DNA from: Druceiella hillmani
Lineage: Eukaryota; Arthropoda; Insecta; Lepidoptera; Hepialidae
Length of the DNA stretch: 64,000 bases
Assembly: GCA_039881145.1 (NCBI GenBank)
Contig: JAYKKI010000015.1
Coordinates: forward strand, 26,928,501 to 26,992,500
Reading direction: 5' to 3'
Under the pieces are notes generated by a model. It saw nothing but the letters and a program-made list of their open reading frames with translations, was not told the DNA's origin and made no database searches. This document shows, one piece after another, positions 1 through 15,953 of this stretch. The position numbers were made by a program, and so were the translations under genes. Numbering within the stretch: position 1 is the first letter of the stretch; every line of letters starts with the position of its first letter.

Positions 1-12
1 TATATATATATA

Positions 13-3000
13 ATATCAAAATTTAACGATCGAGCCGTTCTTGAAAAAGTTTCTATTCAGCCTTGCTATCAAGTGGCATAGCTCCGCTAGGGACGCTACC
101 CTTTCAATCAAACTATTCGGACAATTTTGGCGAAAGTGAATAGATAATTTGATATATTGTTAGCAGGAAATTAATTAGGGTCGAAATAATTGGACGTCGA
201 GTAGTGCTCAAGTTAAAAGTTCTATATCACTATTGTGGGTACAAATTTCTTTCATTAATATTTTATTATCTTCAGCACGAATTACATTGCACACTTCAGT
301 GGATATTGGTAGATAGTGATATAGCTAAGCGTTAAATTATACGCATGAAATTTATCTTTTTTATCATTTACTATCAAAAAGCCAACAAAATGGCTCGTGA
401 TTCTTATTTTCCTCAAAGCGTTTTTGTAGGAAGCTAGCGAACTTTGGTCGCGCGATCTTTCTGTGTAACAGCATATTTGCATTAAATTATTTTCATGTTT
501 GAAAGAATCTTATATGACCTGTTTTCTTATGAAATAATAGAATTAAAATTATTTAACCCAAACGCAACTCATAATCTCTGTAGCTATCTTAAAGTACATA
601 AGACTCGAACTAAGTAATTTTTAATTGAGCGACTTATGTTAAAAAATCCGTTTACTTCCCAAATTGATACAATATTTAAGTACATTGGAGTTAAGAATAT
701 CCACTCCAAATTATGCCACCTGTCAACCAATAAAGTTTGAATTATAAAACTTATTACATATTGCCAAATTAATTCTTGCTGCTTGGACTGACTAGGTATG
801 ATGTGATAAAAAATATTCCAATTAAATCATCTCAAAAAGGTATGTGTTCAAGAACTATGTTTTAGAGCTTTTGTCGAATATAGTTGAAAAGATCATTTTA
901 TAGTCGCATTTTAATTTTGAAGGAGATAATTAATGATTGTAATAACGGATGCATATAATTAGGTTTGATTTGCCGGCAATGCTCTGCACTATAGTTTTTG
1001 TTTATTATAACTAAACATAAATACGTGTGTTGTTCAACTCTTTCTAATTCTTCTTCATCCATAGCGAGTTTTTGAATATTTTCAAATTTATGTTCTCCTT
1101 TTACTACAATTACGCAATTTGGTTTATATTTATTAAATAATTATAGTAATTTGAAAAGAGTATTTAAGTCATGTGTCCGTGATGATCAAAAATTTGATAA
1201 AAACAAGAATATTGAGAAAAATCTTTGACCCATTAAATATAAATAAATTGTTAAGAATAAGAAGCAATATTATGGGAAGATAGAGTTTTACCTCTTTTTA
1301 AACATTTTAATATTAGTAAGGTATTTTTTTTTTAAAACATTTTTCGGTTCTAATTACTTCACCCTCTGAAGGATATTCATGTATGAAATACACCTTAATA
1401 AGAATCAAGTTGTTATAACAATCACTGATTTAGCGCTGATATTTAGCTCAAACGCTGATTTAGCTAGTAGAAAAAACATTACTCATACCTTAACCTTATA
1501 ATAAGAATAAGGTGATCTTTTTTACTACTTTTTCGTGAAAAAAAACCATTGGAAAAGGAGACTCGAAAATTATTTTTCCACTAATATTTTCTATTTTTGT
1601 TTCTCATTTGAGAAAATAAGATTCAATAGTTTAATAAGCGCATATAATTTTATTTTTATAGGTATTTAACCTTGAATATGTGTATTGACAAAACATTCAT
1701 AAATAATTTTTTATTACGTTTAATGCGATTTTTTTGTTACAATGAAACCCCTTAATACTTTTCAAAAATATATTTCAAATCTCAAGTTATTTCTATAATG
1801 GTATGAAAGATATGCCGCACCTATAATATTTTTGTAAACATTTATTCCAAAAATAATGTATTTATTGACTAATAAATCAGTATTCTTCGACCTACATAAA
1901 ATACACATTCCTCTTAGTTATTGCTAGCCTGCTATTAGTAAAGAGCTTTATGAAAAAATGATCAACTTGCTTTTGCAAAAAATGATTAAGATTTTTTCGA
2001 ACGTCTAACATAGATATTTATATAAAAACTTCCACACTTTAATAATAAATCCTTTAAACTAAAATTTATTTGACGGTTTATTTCGAAGAAAACCTGAAAT
2101 AACTAACAAAATACCAAATTAACTACATAAATTATACACGTGGCTTGTATTGCAGAACTGAAAATAATAGTCAAATAGCCTTTTAAAGAATGAAAAGTTT
2201 CATTCGGTCAAAACGACGATAAGCCTGACAGGACAAAACAAAAAAATTATTTAACGTATAAAACAATCCGATCGACTAAACTCCTTTTATCCAGACGAAC
2301 GAATTCTTTATATTGCTATAAATGCCACAATTCTCATTTTACTTTAAATATTTGACTGAATATATGTATGGGAACAAATTTTATGGCTTTAAGTCTTCGT
2401 TGAACAAAAAGAAATTGAATATGTTTTTCTTGAGCCTTTCAGTCTCATATTTAAAAAACCTCTCGAATATATATTTAAAACTCGAACCATAATGCTATCT
2501 TTAGAATAGAAACATCAGCTGTGAGACAGGTGAAATGCAAGAATTTCATTCCGCTGATATAATATGAAGTTTTAGATATTTGTTACTAAATCTGCCCTAA
2601 ATGGCTGGATGTTTTTTTTTTATTAAATTTGACATAGATATAGAATATAATTGAAATTAACTTACAAGCCATTTTTAACGTAAGAAGTAGCCTAATTCGG
2701 AATGTTTGAAATTCGGTCTTTTAACAAGCGTCAACAACTGTACTGCAACATGTCAATAGATGGTACGACGTACATATCAACTCAACTTTGATAGCCTATA
2801 ATCTGCACGCTTTTGTTATACATGGCAAATCATTTAATGTTTCTTATAGAGAAACGTTGTGATAGTCTCATTAAACCAAGAGGGAAGATAACACCGTCTT
2901 AATGAAAAACCCGGGGGGGGGGTCAATCCGCAGAAAAAAGCTAGTTTACCATATTTTTTAATCAATATTAGTGATATATGAAGGCCAAACAGGATGGAAT

Positions 3001-6000
3001 TAAATTTTCAGAAGCAAAAAAATATTTCAGACAATACAACATTGTCCATTAATAAATGATATCCTTGAATATATGTTACAAATTTTTTTGCCTTTGGTAA
3101 TTAAACCCTAGTATTATAGACAATCTTAAATGAAATAAAAAAAATTCACGACACGATAAATTCCTATAATATTAAAATAGAATACAATTTTCCATATATT
3201 TGAGAGAATTATACTAAAAAAGCCAACCTAAAATAAATACCTTACAAATCGCGAACACAACTCGTTTACCGTATTACTCTTTTAAATTATTCTTATAACA
3301 ATTTACTCAATTGTATCATTTACTCGTAGTTTCATAAACTTTGTCGTTTGATTTACTTATCATTATTTTTTATTTACGCTCTACTTTTGAGAATATTATG
3401 ATAATTCTGTGTTTAAAGAAAGTGTCTCATTGCATTTTATCATTTCATTTACATCAGTAACAATTTAGAACTACAAAAAAAATAATATTTGTTTACATTT
3501 ATTATTTTTTATCTTTTGCTACGCGCATTCTGTATATCTTCATCAATATGGACAGTTTTCTTTATATTAGATATATTAATATATTTCCAAAGTTTCAGAA
3601 ACTAATCATAGAATAATCCAAGTAGCGATTCCTTACATTCATATATCGATGCTATCTATTGATTTTGGTGGTGATAAGGACCTTGGTCCCTGGTGATAAG
3701 GAAACATATGAAAGACTGTATTAACGTATATTTAAAAATTTAGTAAGAGGCAATAACATTGAATGTATTACGATTAAAGGATTACGGAATTCATGTGATC
3801 CGTTTTATACCTGGTCATTATTACTGTCAACTTCAGTTTACCTGAAAATGGTTTAATAAAATAATGGGCCAATATCTACTAATTCGTACTAGAATATCAT
3901 TGGTAAAATAATTACTGCTCTTCCCTTTATCACAACTCCTCTAGCTCTAAATATAATAAAAAATAAATTATTTCAAAGAATATTTTGTTATGTTGTTTCC
4001 TAACATTCATGAAATAAACAATAAAATTAAGTTATTTAGCGATGTGAGTGCTTCGCTTTTTACCACACTTGTATTAGTCAAATACCACTCCCCATGAACC
4101 TGTTTCTTTGATATTTGCAATTTCTTGTGGTTAAAATATCGCAATATTAATTTTCAATCTAAGTCATCGTCGTCGAAATTTATTTAATCTTTGATTATTC
4201 AATACAAATATTTCTTCAAAAAGTGTTTACAGATTTGTGAATCGAAATTGATTGCCGGAAGCGAAGTAATTATCTTTTCATAACGATGTTTATTGCCGGT
4301 TTCCTCGTCTAACCTTCGCAACCTAAATTTCTCGAAATATTTACAGAAAGTTGTCAATGAAATTCACCAAAGTTTAATTGAATCGTTTAGAAGATTGCCT
4401 ATTCATTTAAAATCGTTCATTTCAATGTACTTATATGTGACTTACGAAATTATAGTTGAAAGATTACTTATTATTTTATATTATATATATGTACAATTAT
4501 AAATATATATTATTAATTATAATAAAATTAATTAATATTGATATAATAATATTACTTATAATATATAAATATATATGTATATTATTTTATATTATACATA
4601 TGTACAAAATACATGGTTATGGCACTTAAATGTACAATATATAACAATTTGGGCTTTTAGTTATCGGTACATTAATACAGACAATATCAAATTACGGAGT
4701 AATTTTCTGTTACTTTAAGTTTGCTAATTGTTTCATATTTTATTAATTTTATTGTAGCGTTATTTGCATAAAATTCATGACAATTAAATATAATCACACG
4801 CTAATAATAATAGACAATTCTATTTATCAATAAATTTACTAAGTTTGAATTAAATTTTACATAGTTAAACTTTCATTATTCAATATTACCATAATTAATC
4901 GATTTTAATTTTATAATAAATTCTTCTAAATAAATTTTTACTTAAAACTAAGTTTTTTATGGAAATAGGTATAAATATATATACTTATAAGAACACAACA
5001 ACTTCTAAGAAAACTCTGAAAACTTCCACCAACTTGCCTTTTGCAAAATGTGGTCCTTCAGTATTTACAACCAAAGCAAAAAACTTGTGAAACACGTAGG
5101 AGAAGTAGCTAGAAGACGCGTTAGTCACAACAGAGTCAATTCTTTTCCTCGAGTTCCAAATATACAAATTAAACACGGTGAGAAGACTCAGGTCTAATTT
5201 AGTACATTATAAGTATTTTGTTGTCTTTAACTACTTAAAAGGTTCCTCGTTGCGTCCACCTCTCAACGGTTGCGACTTAATTTTGATGAAAGTTTCGTTA
5301 GCAGTGAATGAAGAATGGAGTAAGTTTCACGATACCAACTTAAATGCCGAGTAGTTAATAAACTATTGTATAACATTGCTAAAACTTTGTACAGAAGTAT
5401 TATTGGGCTTATGAAGTACTACTCATTTTTAAGTCTCATGGAAATGTTTAAGAACAATAACATATTATAATCATTTCTCGTATGATATATATTTTTATAA
5501 TTCTCAAATCGGAAAAATTAAATAAACCTAGACCTAAGAATGAAGCACTCCAAAACCTCTAAATTCATCCAAATCATTTTAGTAGTTTGAACGTTAAGTC
5601 TTGTAACACGAACTCCGGCACGCACAGATATTTTTTTTAATATCGTTATTTATAAACTTTATTTACGTTGTCGAAATAATTTTCATCTAGACCGGGACTT
5701 TGATTTTTCAGACTATTAAAATATTTTTTCAATGTCATTATCACTCGAAATGTTTACATGTAGGAACCACATATTCTTCTTACGCACCAACAAAATAAAT
5801 GGCAAATTCAAAATGTATCTCCAACCAATAATAACACAACAAAAGCAAAGAGAGCCTTAACGACTTAATGGCCACAGACACGTGAACAATGGTCCCCAGC
5901 AGTGCCGTTTATTTATTTTTATACGAACCACAACTGATGTAAATCCATAAAAGGATTTCCCGTTATCGAATATAAGAATAGTCAAATGAAACGCAAAGGC

Positions 6001-6322
6001 GTCATACAAAGACAATGTTTTTAATTAAAATGTCACGAACTTGATACGATCTGTTCATTATTAATTTTCTACTTTCCAATTGGAGCGACCTTTGAAATTT
6101 TCATTTAAATAGTTATGTTAGGCCATGTAAATGCAATATTTTTCAATCTTTTCAATTATGTTTCAATCTTAGCGTTTAAAGTAGGAGGGTAACAACCAAT
6201 TTTGAAGTTATGTTTAAGAAGTATAATTTTATTACGCATACGTGAATGAGATAGGAAATATTCCTACCCAATTAAATTTTATTCGTTTAATTCTTCGAGT
6301 AATCTATATTTTCATGATATGT
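13..6322. other. AT-rich DNA without recognisable genes
   Basis: The stretch is AT-rich with many homopolymer runs. The longest reading frames are below 70 codons, have no recognisable domain and show no splice-flanked partners. A run of ten G at 2913-2922 is unusual for this composition. Small repeated words occur near 1420-1470 ('gctgatttagc'). From 4470 to 4610 there is a dense AT-only patch with imperfect inverted symmetry. I see nothing else. Confidence 0.6.
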
Positions 6323-6323
6323 G

Positions 6324-6382
<59 letters not shown>
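6323..6382. repeat. (TA)n microsatellite
   Basis: A nearly pure TA dinucleotide tract of about 60 bp, with a single phase slip near its left end (TATAATAT). Reading frames of alternating I and Y across it are artefacts of the repeat. Confidence 0.95.
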
Positions 6383-6383
<1 letters not shown>

Positions 6384-7255
6384 CAACAATTATAATGTAG
6401 AAAAATTAAAGCCAAATCAAACAATCGGATAGCATCGGGGTACATGATCGCGTGCATGCACACACATACGGTTATCGTCCACAAAAATATTATGAACAAG
6501 TAAAAATGTACAAAAATAGGTCTTAATGCATGTAATCAAACAATATTTATAAAGTTTTAAATGAATATGAATAACTATAATAATTTTAATGACTTCAGCG
6601 TCCATCACCGCGAATTCCAGAAATCAATCATTTTCAATATACTGGCAATTGATCCACTTTTCGTTAATTCCTATTTATTTTGGTAAATGAAGATACCACT
6701 GAACAGTAATGTATCCGTTTATATTTACGTATTCCCTTTTATTCATTAGAATTTGGAATAATAACCTTCAGAAAGATTTAACAGCGACAACTTATGTAAC
6801 GAGAGGAAAAATCATTATTTCGGCAAATCTTTGATTACCGAATACATTATGAATTTGTGCGAAATGAAAAATAGAACTATTTCCTAGGCTTTATTATAAT
6901 ATTGCTTTGTTTTGCATATGGTCAACTATAAAATTTAATTTTTCATTAAAGTACACAATAAAAAAATTATGAATAATTAAATCAAATAAACACATTTCTT
7001 TCTTATTCTCCATACTTTCTAGTATGAACGTCATTTGTCACAGCAAGCACAAGAGTCATTCACGAAGATAAGTTGGTCGCAGATTGCTTTGTTTCGCGCT
7101 TCAAATATTTTATTTTATGTTTAACATCGTTTTCCTATGGTGTATATGGAACCCAAAAACAACTTTCATTTTTGCGATGATTAAATATTTACCCCTACAT
7201 TCTTATTCTTTTTTAAAAATGCACCATGTTTTCACGCATATGAAAGATAAAGTAG

Positions 7256-7258
<3 letters not shown>
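6383..7258. other. AT-rich DNA without recognisable genes
   Basis: No supported gene. Short reading frames run into the flanking (TA)n tracts and have no recognisable domain. Confidence 0.6.

Positions 7259-7309
<51 letters not shown>
7259..7309. repeat. (TA)n microsatellite
   Basis: A pure alternating TA tract of about 50 bp, directly followed by AT-rich DNA leading into a lepidopteran-type retroelement tail. Confidence 0.95.
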
Positions 7310-7311
<2 letters not shown>

Positions 7312-7369
7312 TGTGCAAAATTAATATTTATAAATATTTAATATGAAATATATCTATGAAACTTTATAT

Positions 7370-7470
7370 ATTTATGAATGCCTAAATTCTTACGAAACCC
7401 TCATAGTGCAAGTTCTACTCGTATTTGGCTGGTTCTACTCGTACTTAACCATTCTAATCGTACTTCTTTT
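7370..7470 (+). mobile_element. Degraded lepidopteran-type repeat tail
   Basis: The words 'acgaaaccctcatagtgcaag' and 'actcgtatttggctggttct' resemble the conserved 3' end of a repeat family that I recall as very abundant in moths and butterflies (consensus-like 'cggaaccctcg.tgcgcgagtc.gactcgcacttggccggtt'). The last part is duplicated as two or three degenerate copies of 'ggttctactcgtactt'. A related tail, 'ttataaatgcctaaatgtatacggaaccctcgt', occurs at about 23465-23500, so the family is present at least twice here. Only the tail is recognisable and it has no coding capacity. The family match rests on memory, not on a search. Confidence 0.5.
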
Positions 7471-7839
7471 TGTAAATGCCAAAGATATATGAATTAAAAA
7501 AGAAATGACAATATATCATATTTTAATTTAGGACTTATGCAACTAAGCTTTTATTATCTATGATATTAAGCACGTCAAGATGTAACAGTAAACATTTAGT
7601 AACTATATGCAATAATTAAAAATTCCTTGAAAATCCATTATTTTAATAAAATCACATAATTATTTTAAACATTATATGATGTTTACCTGAAAAAACATAC
7701 CTCTGACTATGACATTGTGACTTATACACTTCAAAAGAAATTAATTAGGCACAAGAACATTCTATTTCTAAATTAATTCTTTCAACAATATCTTTTTTAT
7801 ATAAAAACTAAGTTTATATTATCAACATTCACTACCTAC
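7471..7839. other. AT-rich DNA, nothing recognised
   Basis: No reading frame, RNA gene or repeat that I can support. Confidence 0.6.
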
Positions 7840-7915
7840 AGAAATATTCTGGAAACCTTTACAAGTACAATTTATATAAATAAAATGCACTTGCAAAGTT
7901 TTCCAGAATATTTCT
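7840..7915. repeat. Inverted repeat, 27-bp arms, 22-bp loop
   Basis: The arms are 7840-7866 and 7889-7915. They are complementary at 25 of 27 positions and share the core 'gaaatattctggaaa'. The loop is AT-only apart from its edges. It may be a small transposon remnant, a hairpin transcript or a template-switch product. Confidence 0.85.
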
Positions 7916-8533
7916 ATAGTTTGTTTATAGAAATAAATTCCTACAAACGTTCCCCTTTTCAACATTATTTTAGAATAGGAATAATTTTTTTGGGAATTTT
8001 ATACTTATATCTTTAATAAGAAAATCTAATATACTTTATTCAATGAGCTCTTTAGTCAACACATTATACCTACATTCCAACCGGGTTGTCTCAGGGCCCT
8101 TCCAGGGACCCGTTACATTCTCCCTCATAAAATAAAAGGGACCTGCGAAGGTCGCCTAATAGTGTTCCGTATCTACCATCAAACACTTTCAATGAACAGG
8201 GTTAAAAATTTAATCAGGACACTGTAAACATTCAAACGACCAGAATATAAAAACAAGAAAATCTTTTTAACACATTTCACGAGGAAAGATACTTTTAGTG
8301 CCAATATAAATATGATATAGATTTTACTTATCTACATTATTCATACTTAATATCTGGATTATTTTAGATGTAATATGATTTTGAAAGATAAATGGACGAT
8401 ATCGAGACATTCTGCTTTGCAAAGACCTATGCACAATATTGAAAATGTGCGCATTTTGCTCGCGTTCAAGTAAACGAGAAATGAAATTAAATGTTATTAA
8501 GTTTTGCCGTGGTGCCTGGATTTTTGGTAACAA
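7916..8533. other. Unassigned DNA with a short GC-richer patch
   Basis: From about 8080 to 8165 the sequence is richer in G and C than its surroundings and contains 'cagggcccttccagggacccg', which is partly self-complementary (gggccc, gggaccc). No reading frame or family was recognised. Confidence 0.5.
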
Positions 8534-8604
8534 AATGATTTATATAATATCAAAATAATTTATATAATATCAAAAGTCGTACTTTTGATATTATACAAAT
8601 TATT
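8534..8604. repeat. 21-bp direct repeat feeding a 24-bp palindrome
   Basis: The motif 'aatgatttatataatatcaaa' is followed at once by a near copy, 'aataatttatataatatcaaa'. The second copy is also the left arm (8554-8577) of a hairpin whose right arm is 8581-8604, with a 3-nt loop (cgt). The arms differ at one position. Confidence 0.85.
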
Positions 8605-11600
8605 AATTCGTATTTTGTGCTGTTTGCGGTCGAAATTAATTTTAAAAAATAGTAAAAATTTGCAGTTGACACTGACATCCGACCCCACTTATTGGGTCAT
8701 TTCAAATCTTGCTTCAAAATATGCTGACGCACATAACTACGACTTCCCATTATTTGGAACACGTTTACTCTTTATATTTTAGCCTCAAATGTTAGAACAA
8801 AATTTGATCCGCTGGTTCTTGTTTGAAAAATATACTGTCTATAAAACTCGGCCGTGACATTGAACAAGACACATTAACAATAGTCGGGTGATCATATTCG
8901 CTGATGGAATTTATACACTGATTGAGTTCATTGTTCCTTGGACATACAAATAGTGGTAGAAATGGTTGAAAAACGTGATGAATTTCGAAAGAAAATTACG
9001 TAAAGCAATTTTTTTAAAATTTTAATAGAGATTAATCACTTCAAGAGTTGATTGTTTCACCGCATATAATTGAATAAGGAATTCACAATGTATCGTAGAT
9101 TCTATGAAAAGTAGGAATTAATGTACGATTTAAAATGTGACATTAGAAAGGATTGCATTATCTTTGTTAAATGTTTCGTACTTGCTAAAAACAAATAATA
9201 TATAAACAAATTTAATAGATACACGGAAAACTTGTATTAATTTTTCTATGGAGCCTGTAAAATATAGGTAAAATTTATTAGGGATTAGATAAGACTATTA
9301 CAAAGATCTGCATTCCCAAATATCCGAAACACCGATATCAAGTATTTTCAAACTGGTCATGTTAAAATAATTGAAATTAACTATTGCAAAATGCGGTCTG
9401 TCATTCTGCATAAAGGTCTTGTGTTTAAGGATCCGAAGAACAATCATAAAACTACGTCGAATATTTTTGGTTTCGTAAAACAGAAAAATCGTCAAGTTTT
9501 CCTTTTTAAATTATGTGTCTTGGAGTTCATCTGGTGTCCTTGACCTTTGACTGACGGATATATTATTATAAGTTTCTTATTGAACAATGATATTTACTTA
9601 TAATACAAAAGAGAATCACATATTTTGTCATTGCCTAATACACAATCACGAAGTACCAAGACTATTTTATCTACAATGGTATTAGGACATCGACCGTCTA
9701 CATCGAAATAATTGATAGCCGTCTACGATTTGACATGCGATGGAGCAACCGCGCCAATTAGCGTTGATATTTACATTGAAATAAATAATTCCAAGTCTGT
9801 GATGGGTCTTAAGTAAATTTATTCAAGATTATTATCTTGAATTAAGGGATCCTATTAATATATTATTAAAGAATGACTTAAAGTTTTTCCTAAAAAACAA
9901 TTTAATAATACCAACCTCTTCGCAAATATTTTAAAGCTATACATCTCGTAAACCATAACACTACAGCGAAAATTGTTAAATATTTTTGCAAAGTAATTAT
10001 TATTCCATAAATTCTTCCTTGGAATACTTTCATAAACCCTATATTTTAAGGCTTATCAACAGTTGTATTTAGCAGATAGACAGAACAGAGTTGTATGTTG
10101 TGTGAGAATAATTTTATTAACAGATGATTCGATTTCATTCATATACGTAGATTAAATAATTTTACTTGTAAGTATGTATTTACATTAATTTAGTGAAAAA
10201 TAAAAATTTTCTCTTCAAACTCAAATTCTAAAACAAAAATAATAGATTGTCCAACAAAATTACATCTTCCTTTGATGTATCCGCAATATTTTAAAGTCTC
10301 TATTTATTATCTAAAATGATGATAAAAAAATAATCGCAAAAGGACATTAGTATTTATTCATTAATTAACATAAAGTATCACAAATTTTACAATAAAAACT
10401 TTTACTTTATAATTTTCATGTGTTTTGAATCTAATAATTACAACCGTTTCATTAACTCCTTACTTAATGGTTAATTTGGTTTTTAATAACTTAATATTAT
10501 TGTCTGTCTACAAAGAAATTAGCGTTTTTTACTTTTAACTTTTTAAATTTTAATCGCGTTTTGTTCAACCAAATGCTTTGTACCGCCTTCCGAAATTTAA
10601 TTCAATGGTACAATATTGCTAATGTAGCCAAATCGGCTGTTTTCAAATTATTGAATATACTTAGCGTTAATTTTGTAGAAATTCATTATTCATAACTAAA
10701 TTAAACTATGTGATGGAGTATTATTTCTACTTTATTTAAAATTTTACCACCACCTTACCACCACCACAGGTTTCGTTGTATTTTTGTAACTTTTTATGTA
10801 TTGCCTAATTATTAATAACTTTCATATAAATAAAAATACGTATCATGACGACTAACCCATAACAAGCCTATACCCATATACCCATAACAAGCCATTTGAA
10901 AAAATCATGAATTCCAAGTATTCTTAAAACTCTGATCAAAATTGACGTTAAAATATCTCACAACTTTCGGAACTCTCAAATAACATACTCTTGGGTTGAA
11001 ATTGAAAATTGGAGAAAATTCTATACGATCATTTTCAACTAAGAGCACTAATAATTATCCACATTTCCTCCTAGTGATCGCCTGGAATTTGAAAACAGTG
11101 GATTTTATTTTCAGGAAATAAAAAGAATTAGTATGTTTTTGAATGTAGGAGAAAAGTAAATTAATTTTAACAAAGCGTCACTTTCAAACGCAGAAGCTGA
11201 ATTTTATTCACTTAATTTTTTGACCATTTCTCAAATTGTACGTAAACAAAATCACGGAGAATGGTTAGCATTGTGTTAAAGAGATTTGTATTGTTTCATG
11301 CCAAATGAAATTTCCTATTTACACGTCTTATCAAGATGATGTATGCAATGCTTTGCACATAATGCTTTGCACTCACGCAAGAATTCAAAGATCGTCGAAC
11401 GAAACTTTTGAAAAGCGTTATTTATATTAATTTCTGTCTGTTTTGTACTCCGTCGCAATAAAAGTTTAATATTCTATCATCGTATTCACATACTGATATT
11501 GGACAAATAAGTAATTTTAACGAAACACACTTTTAGATAAGCTTTTATATACTGTTAATATTCTCGGATGTCTTATTGAATAAAAGGTAGAATTGTTCAA

Positions 11601-12991
11601 TTTATTTATGTGGTTTATATAAATCAATTATATATGTTTCCACCTTGAGTTACATGAGGTCATAGGACTAAAATTTAAAAACAATAGTTTTAAAAATAAA
11701 TCAATAGCTAAAAGCAGACAACACAGTGTGTGTAATTTTATACAAATTTTTGGCCAATAAAAGTTTTAAAGATATGTAAAAGCTTAAATCTACATAGTGA
11801 TTCTGAATATTGTGGAAATTTCTTGGGTGTTTTTTGTTTTTTTTTATGTCATCGAAAAATCACGCGCAAGATAAAAGTGTAAATAACCGTAAATTAAGAA
11901 AAAATCTTTATCGAGATCACTTGATAAATTATAGTATAATATTTATAAGAATAAATATATTTTTAAATTTATATTGAAACCAAATTCTAATATAGTTTTA
12001 CGACAGTTTCTAAATTTCTAATGTTAACAATTGTGTGATTTCAAACAGTATAAGAAATATAAAAAAACTATATAAAAATCAAATATGCAAAACAAATATT
12101 GCTTTTTATTATTTAATTATCTTCCATTAATTTTCTCTATTATTTGAAAATATATTAAGAAACGTAACATTTATTTCTCAATAGTACGTATTCTCGGAAT
12201 CCTTTTTAAAAATTTAAATGCACATCAAAAACAATTTCAATTGCATAAATCATTCAATTTATTGCAAGTTTTGGTTTGATGGATTTTATTCAATTTGTTA
12301 CTTAGTAGCTATTCAATTAATAAAATCGTTTTTACGAAAAACGAGCGTATTTCGCACTGACGTATAAAGTAGTTTTTGTCTTCAAAAATTAAACAGGAAA
12401 GCAAAATTTAATAAATATAAACTATTAAACAAAGTGAAGGGATAAAAGGAAATTATAAATTTTGTTGGAGTATTTTAAAACAACTTTTTAAACAGATCGA
12501 TCTTAATATTCAAGGAATAGTATTTAGGGCAGTGTAAATTAAGGAGCGATGGATAAAAGTATTTAAAAAGTACGTGAAAAAACGGAATAATTTTAGAAGA
12601 CTCTTGCAATAACTTTTTAGTTCTTATTTCTCCCAATGGATCCTTTAACACCTATCGTATTAAAGGTAGACTTGAATGTCTATAGATTTAGCTATTTCTA
12701 ACATGACATGTCAGCTGGAAACTGAAACTTGGTTTAGTCGCGTTTTTTATGGGTTTCTTTAGAAGTCTCTTTTAGAAGTTCTTCGCTCTTTTTTACGATG
12801 AATATCAATGTACCAGGACCTCACTGTACGAACAGTTTCCACCAACCTGTCATTCTAATAATCCACTGTCACGAGTACTTATCTAGATATTCAAAACGTT
12901 TGGAGAGTTCAAGGTGAAAGCCTTCGGGGTTTTAAATGTTGGCGGGTACAGGATAGAATGTCGACATTATCAAATTAAACCTATTTACCTG
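8605..12991. other. AT-rich DNA without recognisable genes
   Basis: No frame longer than about 65 codons and no recognisable domain. Minor repeated words: 'cccataacaagcc' twice near 10855-10895 and 'aatgctttgcac' twice near 11346-11373. A slightly GC-richer patch at 12800-12960 contains 'gccttcggggttttaaatgttggcgggta', which I could not assign. Confidence 0.55.
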
Positions 12992-13121
12992 GACTTCAGA
13001 TTCGATGTACCTTTTACTATTCGGTGAACATTTTCAGTTTTTATGTTTCTGATTTCGTAATCAGAAAGATAAAAACTGAAAATGTTCACCGAATAATAAA
13101 AGGTACATCGAATCTGAAGTC
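12992..13121. repeat. Near-perfect snap-back palindrome, 63-bp arms, 4-nt loop
   Basis: The left arm is 12992-13054 and the right arm 13059-13121, separated by 'tcgt'. Both arms carry 'gacttcagattcgatgtacc' at the outer edge and 'gaacattttcagtttttat' further in. I count two mismatches in 63 bp. There is no coding capacity. The arms are far more alike than those of old elements in the window, so the structure is young or conserved. It is too long and too perfect for an ordinary pre-miRNA. It could be a foldback element, a dsRNA/siRNA source, a template-switch mutation or an amplification or assembly artefact. Confidence 0.93.
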
Positions 13122-13167
13122 GGCAAATACTCAATTATGTCTTTATAGACATAATTGAGTATTTGCC
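13122..13167. repeat. Perfect 20-bp hairpin abutting the preceding palindrome
   Basis: Arms 13122-13141 and 13148-13167 ('ggcaaatactcaattatgtc' and its complement) match at all 20 positions around a 6-nt loop (tttata). It starts at the base after the previous palindrome ends, so two independent snap-backs sit back to back. Confidence 0.95.
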
Positions 13168-13369
13168 TTTTGGTCTTTAAGATGAAATCCATCTCGTTTC
13201 TCATCGGTACTAACCTAAGTCCATTTTTTAGCCAATCTCTTTTTGAAGAAAAATTTCATAATAAATAAAAAAAATAAAGAAGGAAAGCCTTCCTTCTACA
13301 AAAAATTAACCAATCGACGGCCCATAGGATTCCGCTACCCATATCCGAAATGTCCCACTTTCACCTTGT

Positions 13370-13442
13370 CATCTTCAGGTGGCAATTTGTAAAGATTCTC
13401 ATGTATTATACAAGATCTTTACAAATTGCCCACCTGAAGATG
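13370..13442. repeat. Snap-back palindrome, 27/28-bp arms
   Basis: Left arm 13370-13396, right arm 13415-13442, with one bulged base. The 18-nt loop contains 'tctcatgtattatacaag'. The right arm is also the start of the dispersed repeat that continues to 13574. The word 'attctcatgtattatacaag' (13394-13413) recurs exactly near 13936-13955. Confidence 0.9.
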
Positions 13443-13574
13443 TTGTCATAAAATAAAACCTAAGTCGTTCTAAAGAATTTAAATAAAGTAGAGGTAAATA
13501 CTACATCACGTAGTTTTATTTAGTTGAGAAAAAATTAACTATAAAGAATTTCTACAAAATTAACACCAAATATA
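13431..13574 (+). repeat. Dispersed repeat, copy 1 (partner at 40.49 kb)
   Basis: It shares an ordered series of blocks with 40493-40630: 'cctgaagatgttgt', 'actacatcacgtagttt.attta' and 'gaatttctacaaaattaa..ccaaatata'. The blocks keep their order and near-equal spacing, so this is one family rather than chance words. No coding sequence is visible. It could be the 3' part of a non-autonomous element; I do not recognise the family. Confidence 0.75.
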
Positions 13575-13579
13575 TGCAA

Positions 13580-15882
<2,303 letters not shown>

Positions 15883-15931
<49 letters not shown>

Positions 15932-15953
15932 ATATATATACATATATATATAC
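15883..15953. repeat. (TA)n microsatellite
   Basis: About 70 bp of TA repeats with a TC and two CA interruptions at the right side. Confidence 0.95.

Noticed and set aside
4985..5176. 63-codon minus frame ending in a hydrophobic stretch
   Set aside because: No recognisable family; a single short frame in AT-rich DNA is not evidence of a gene.
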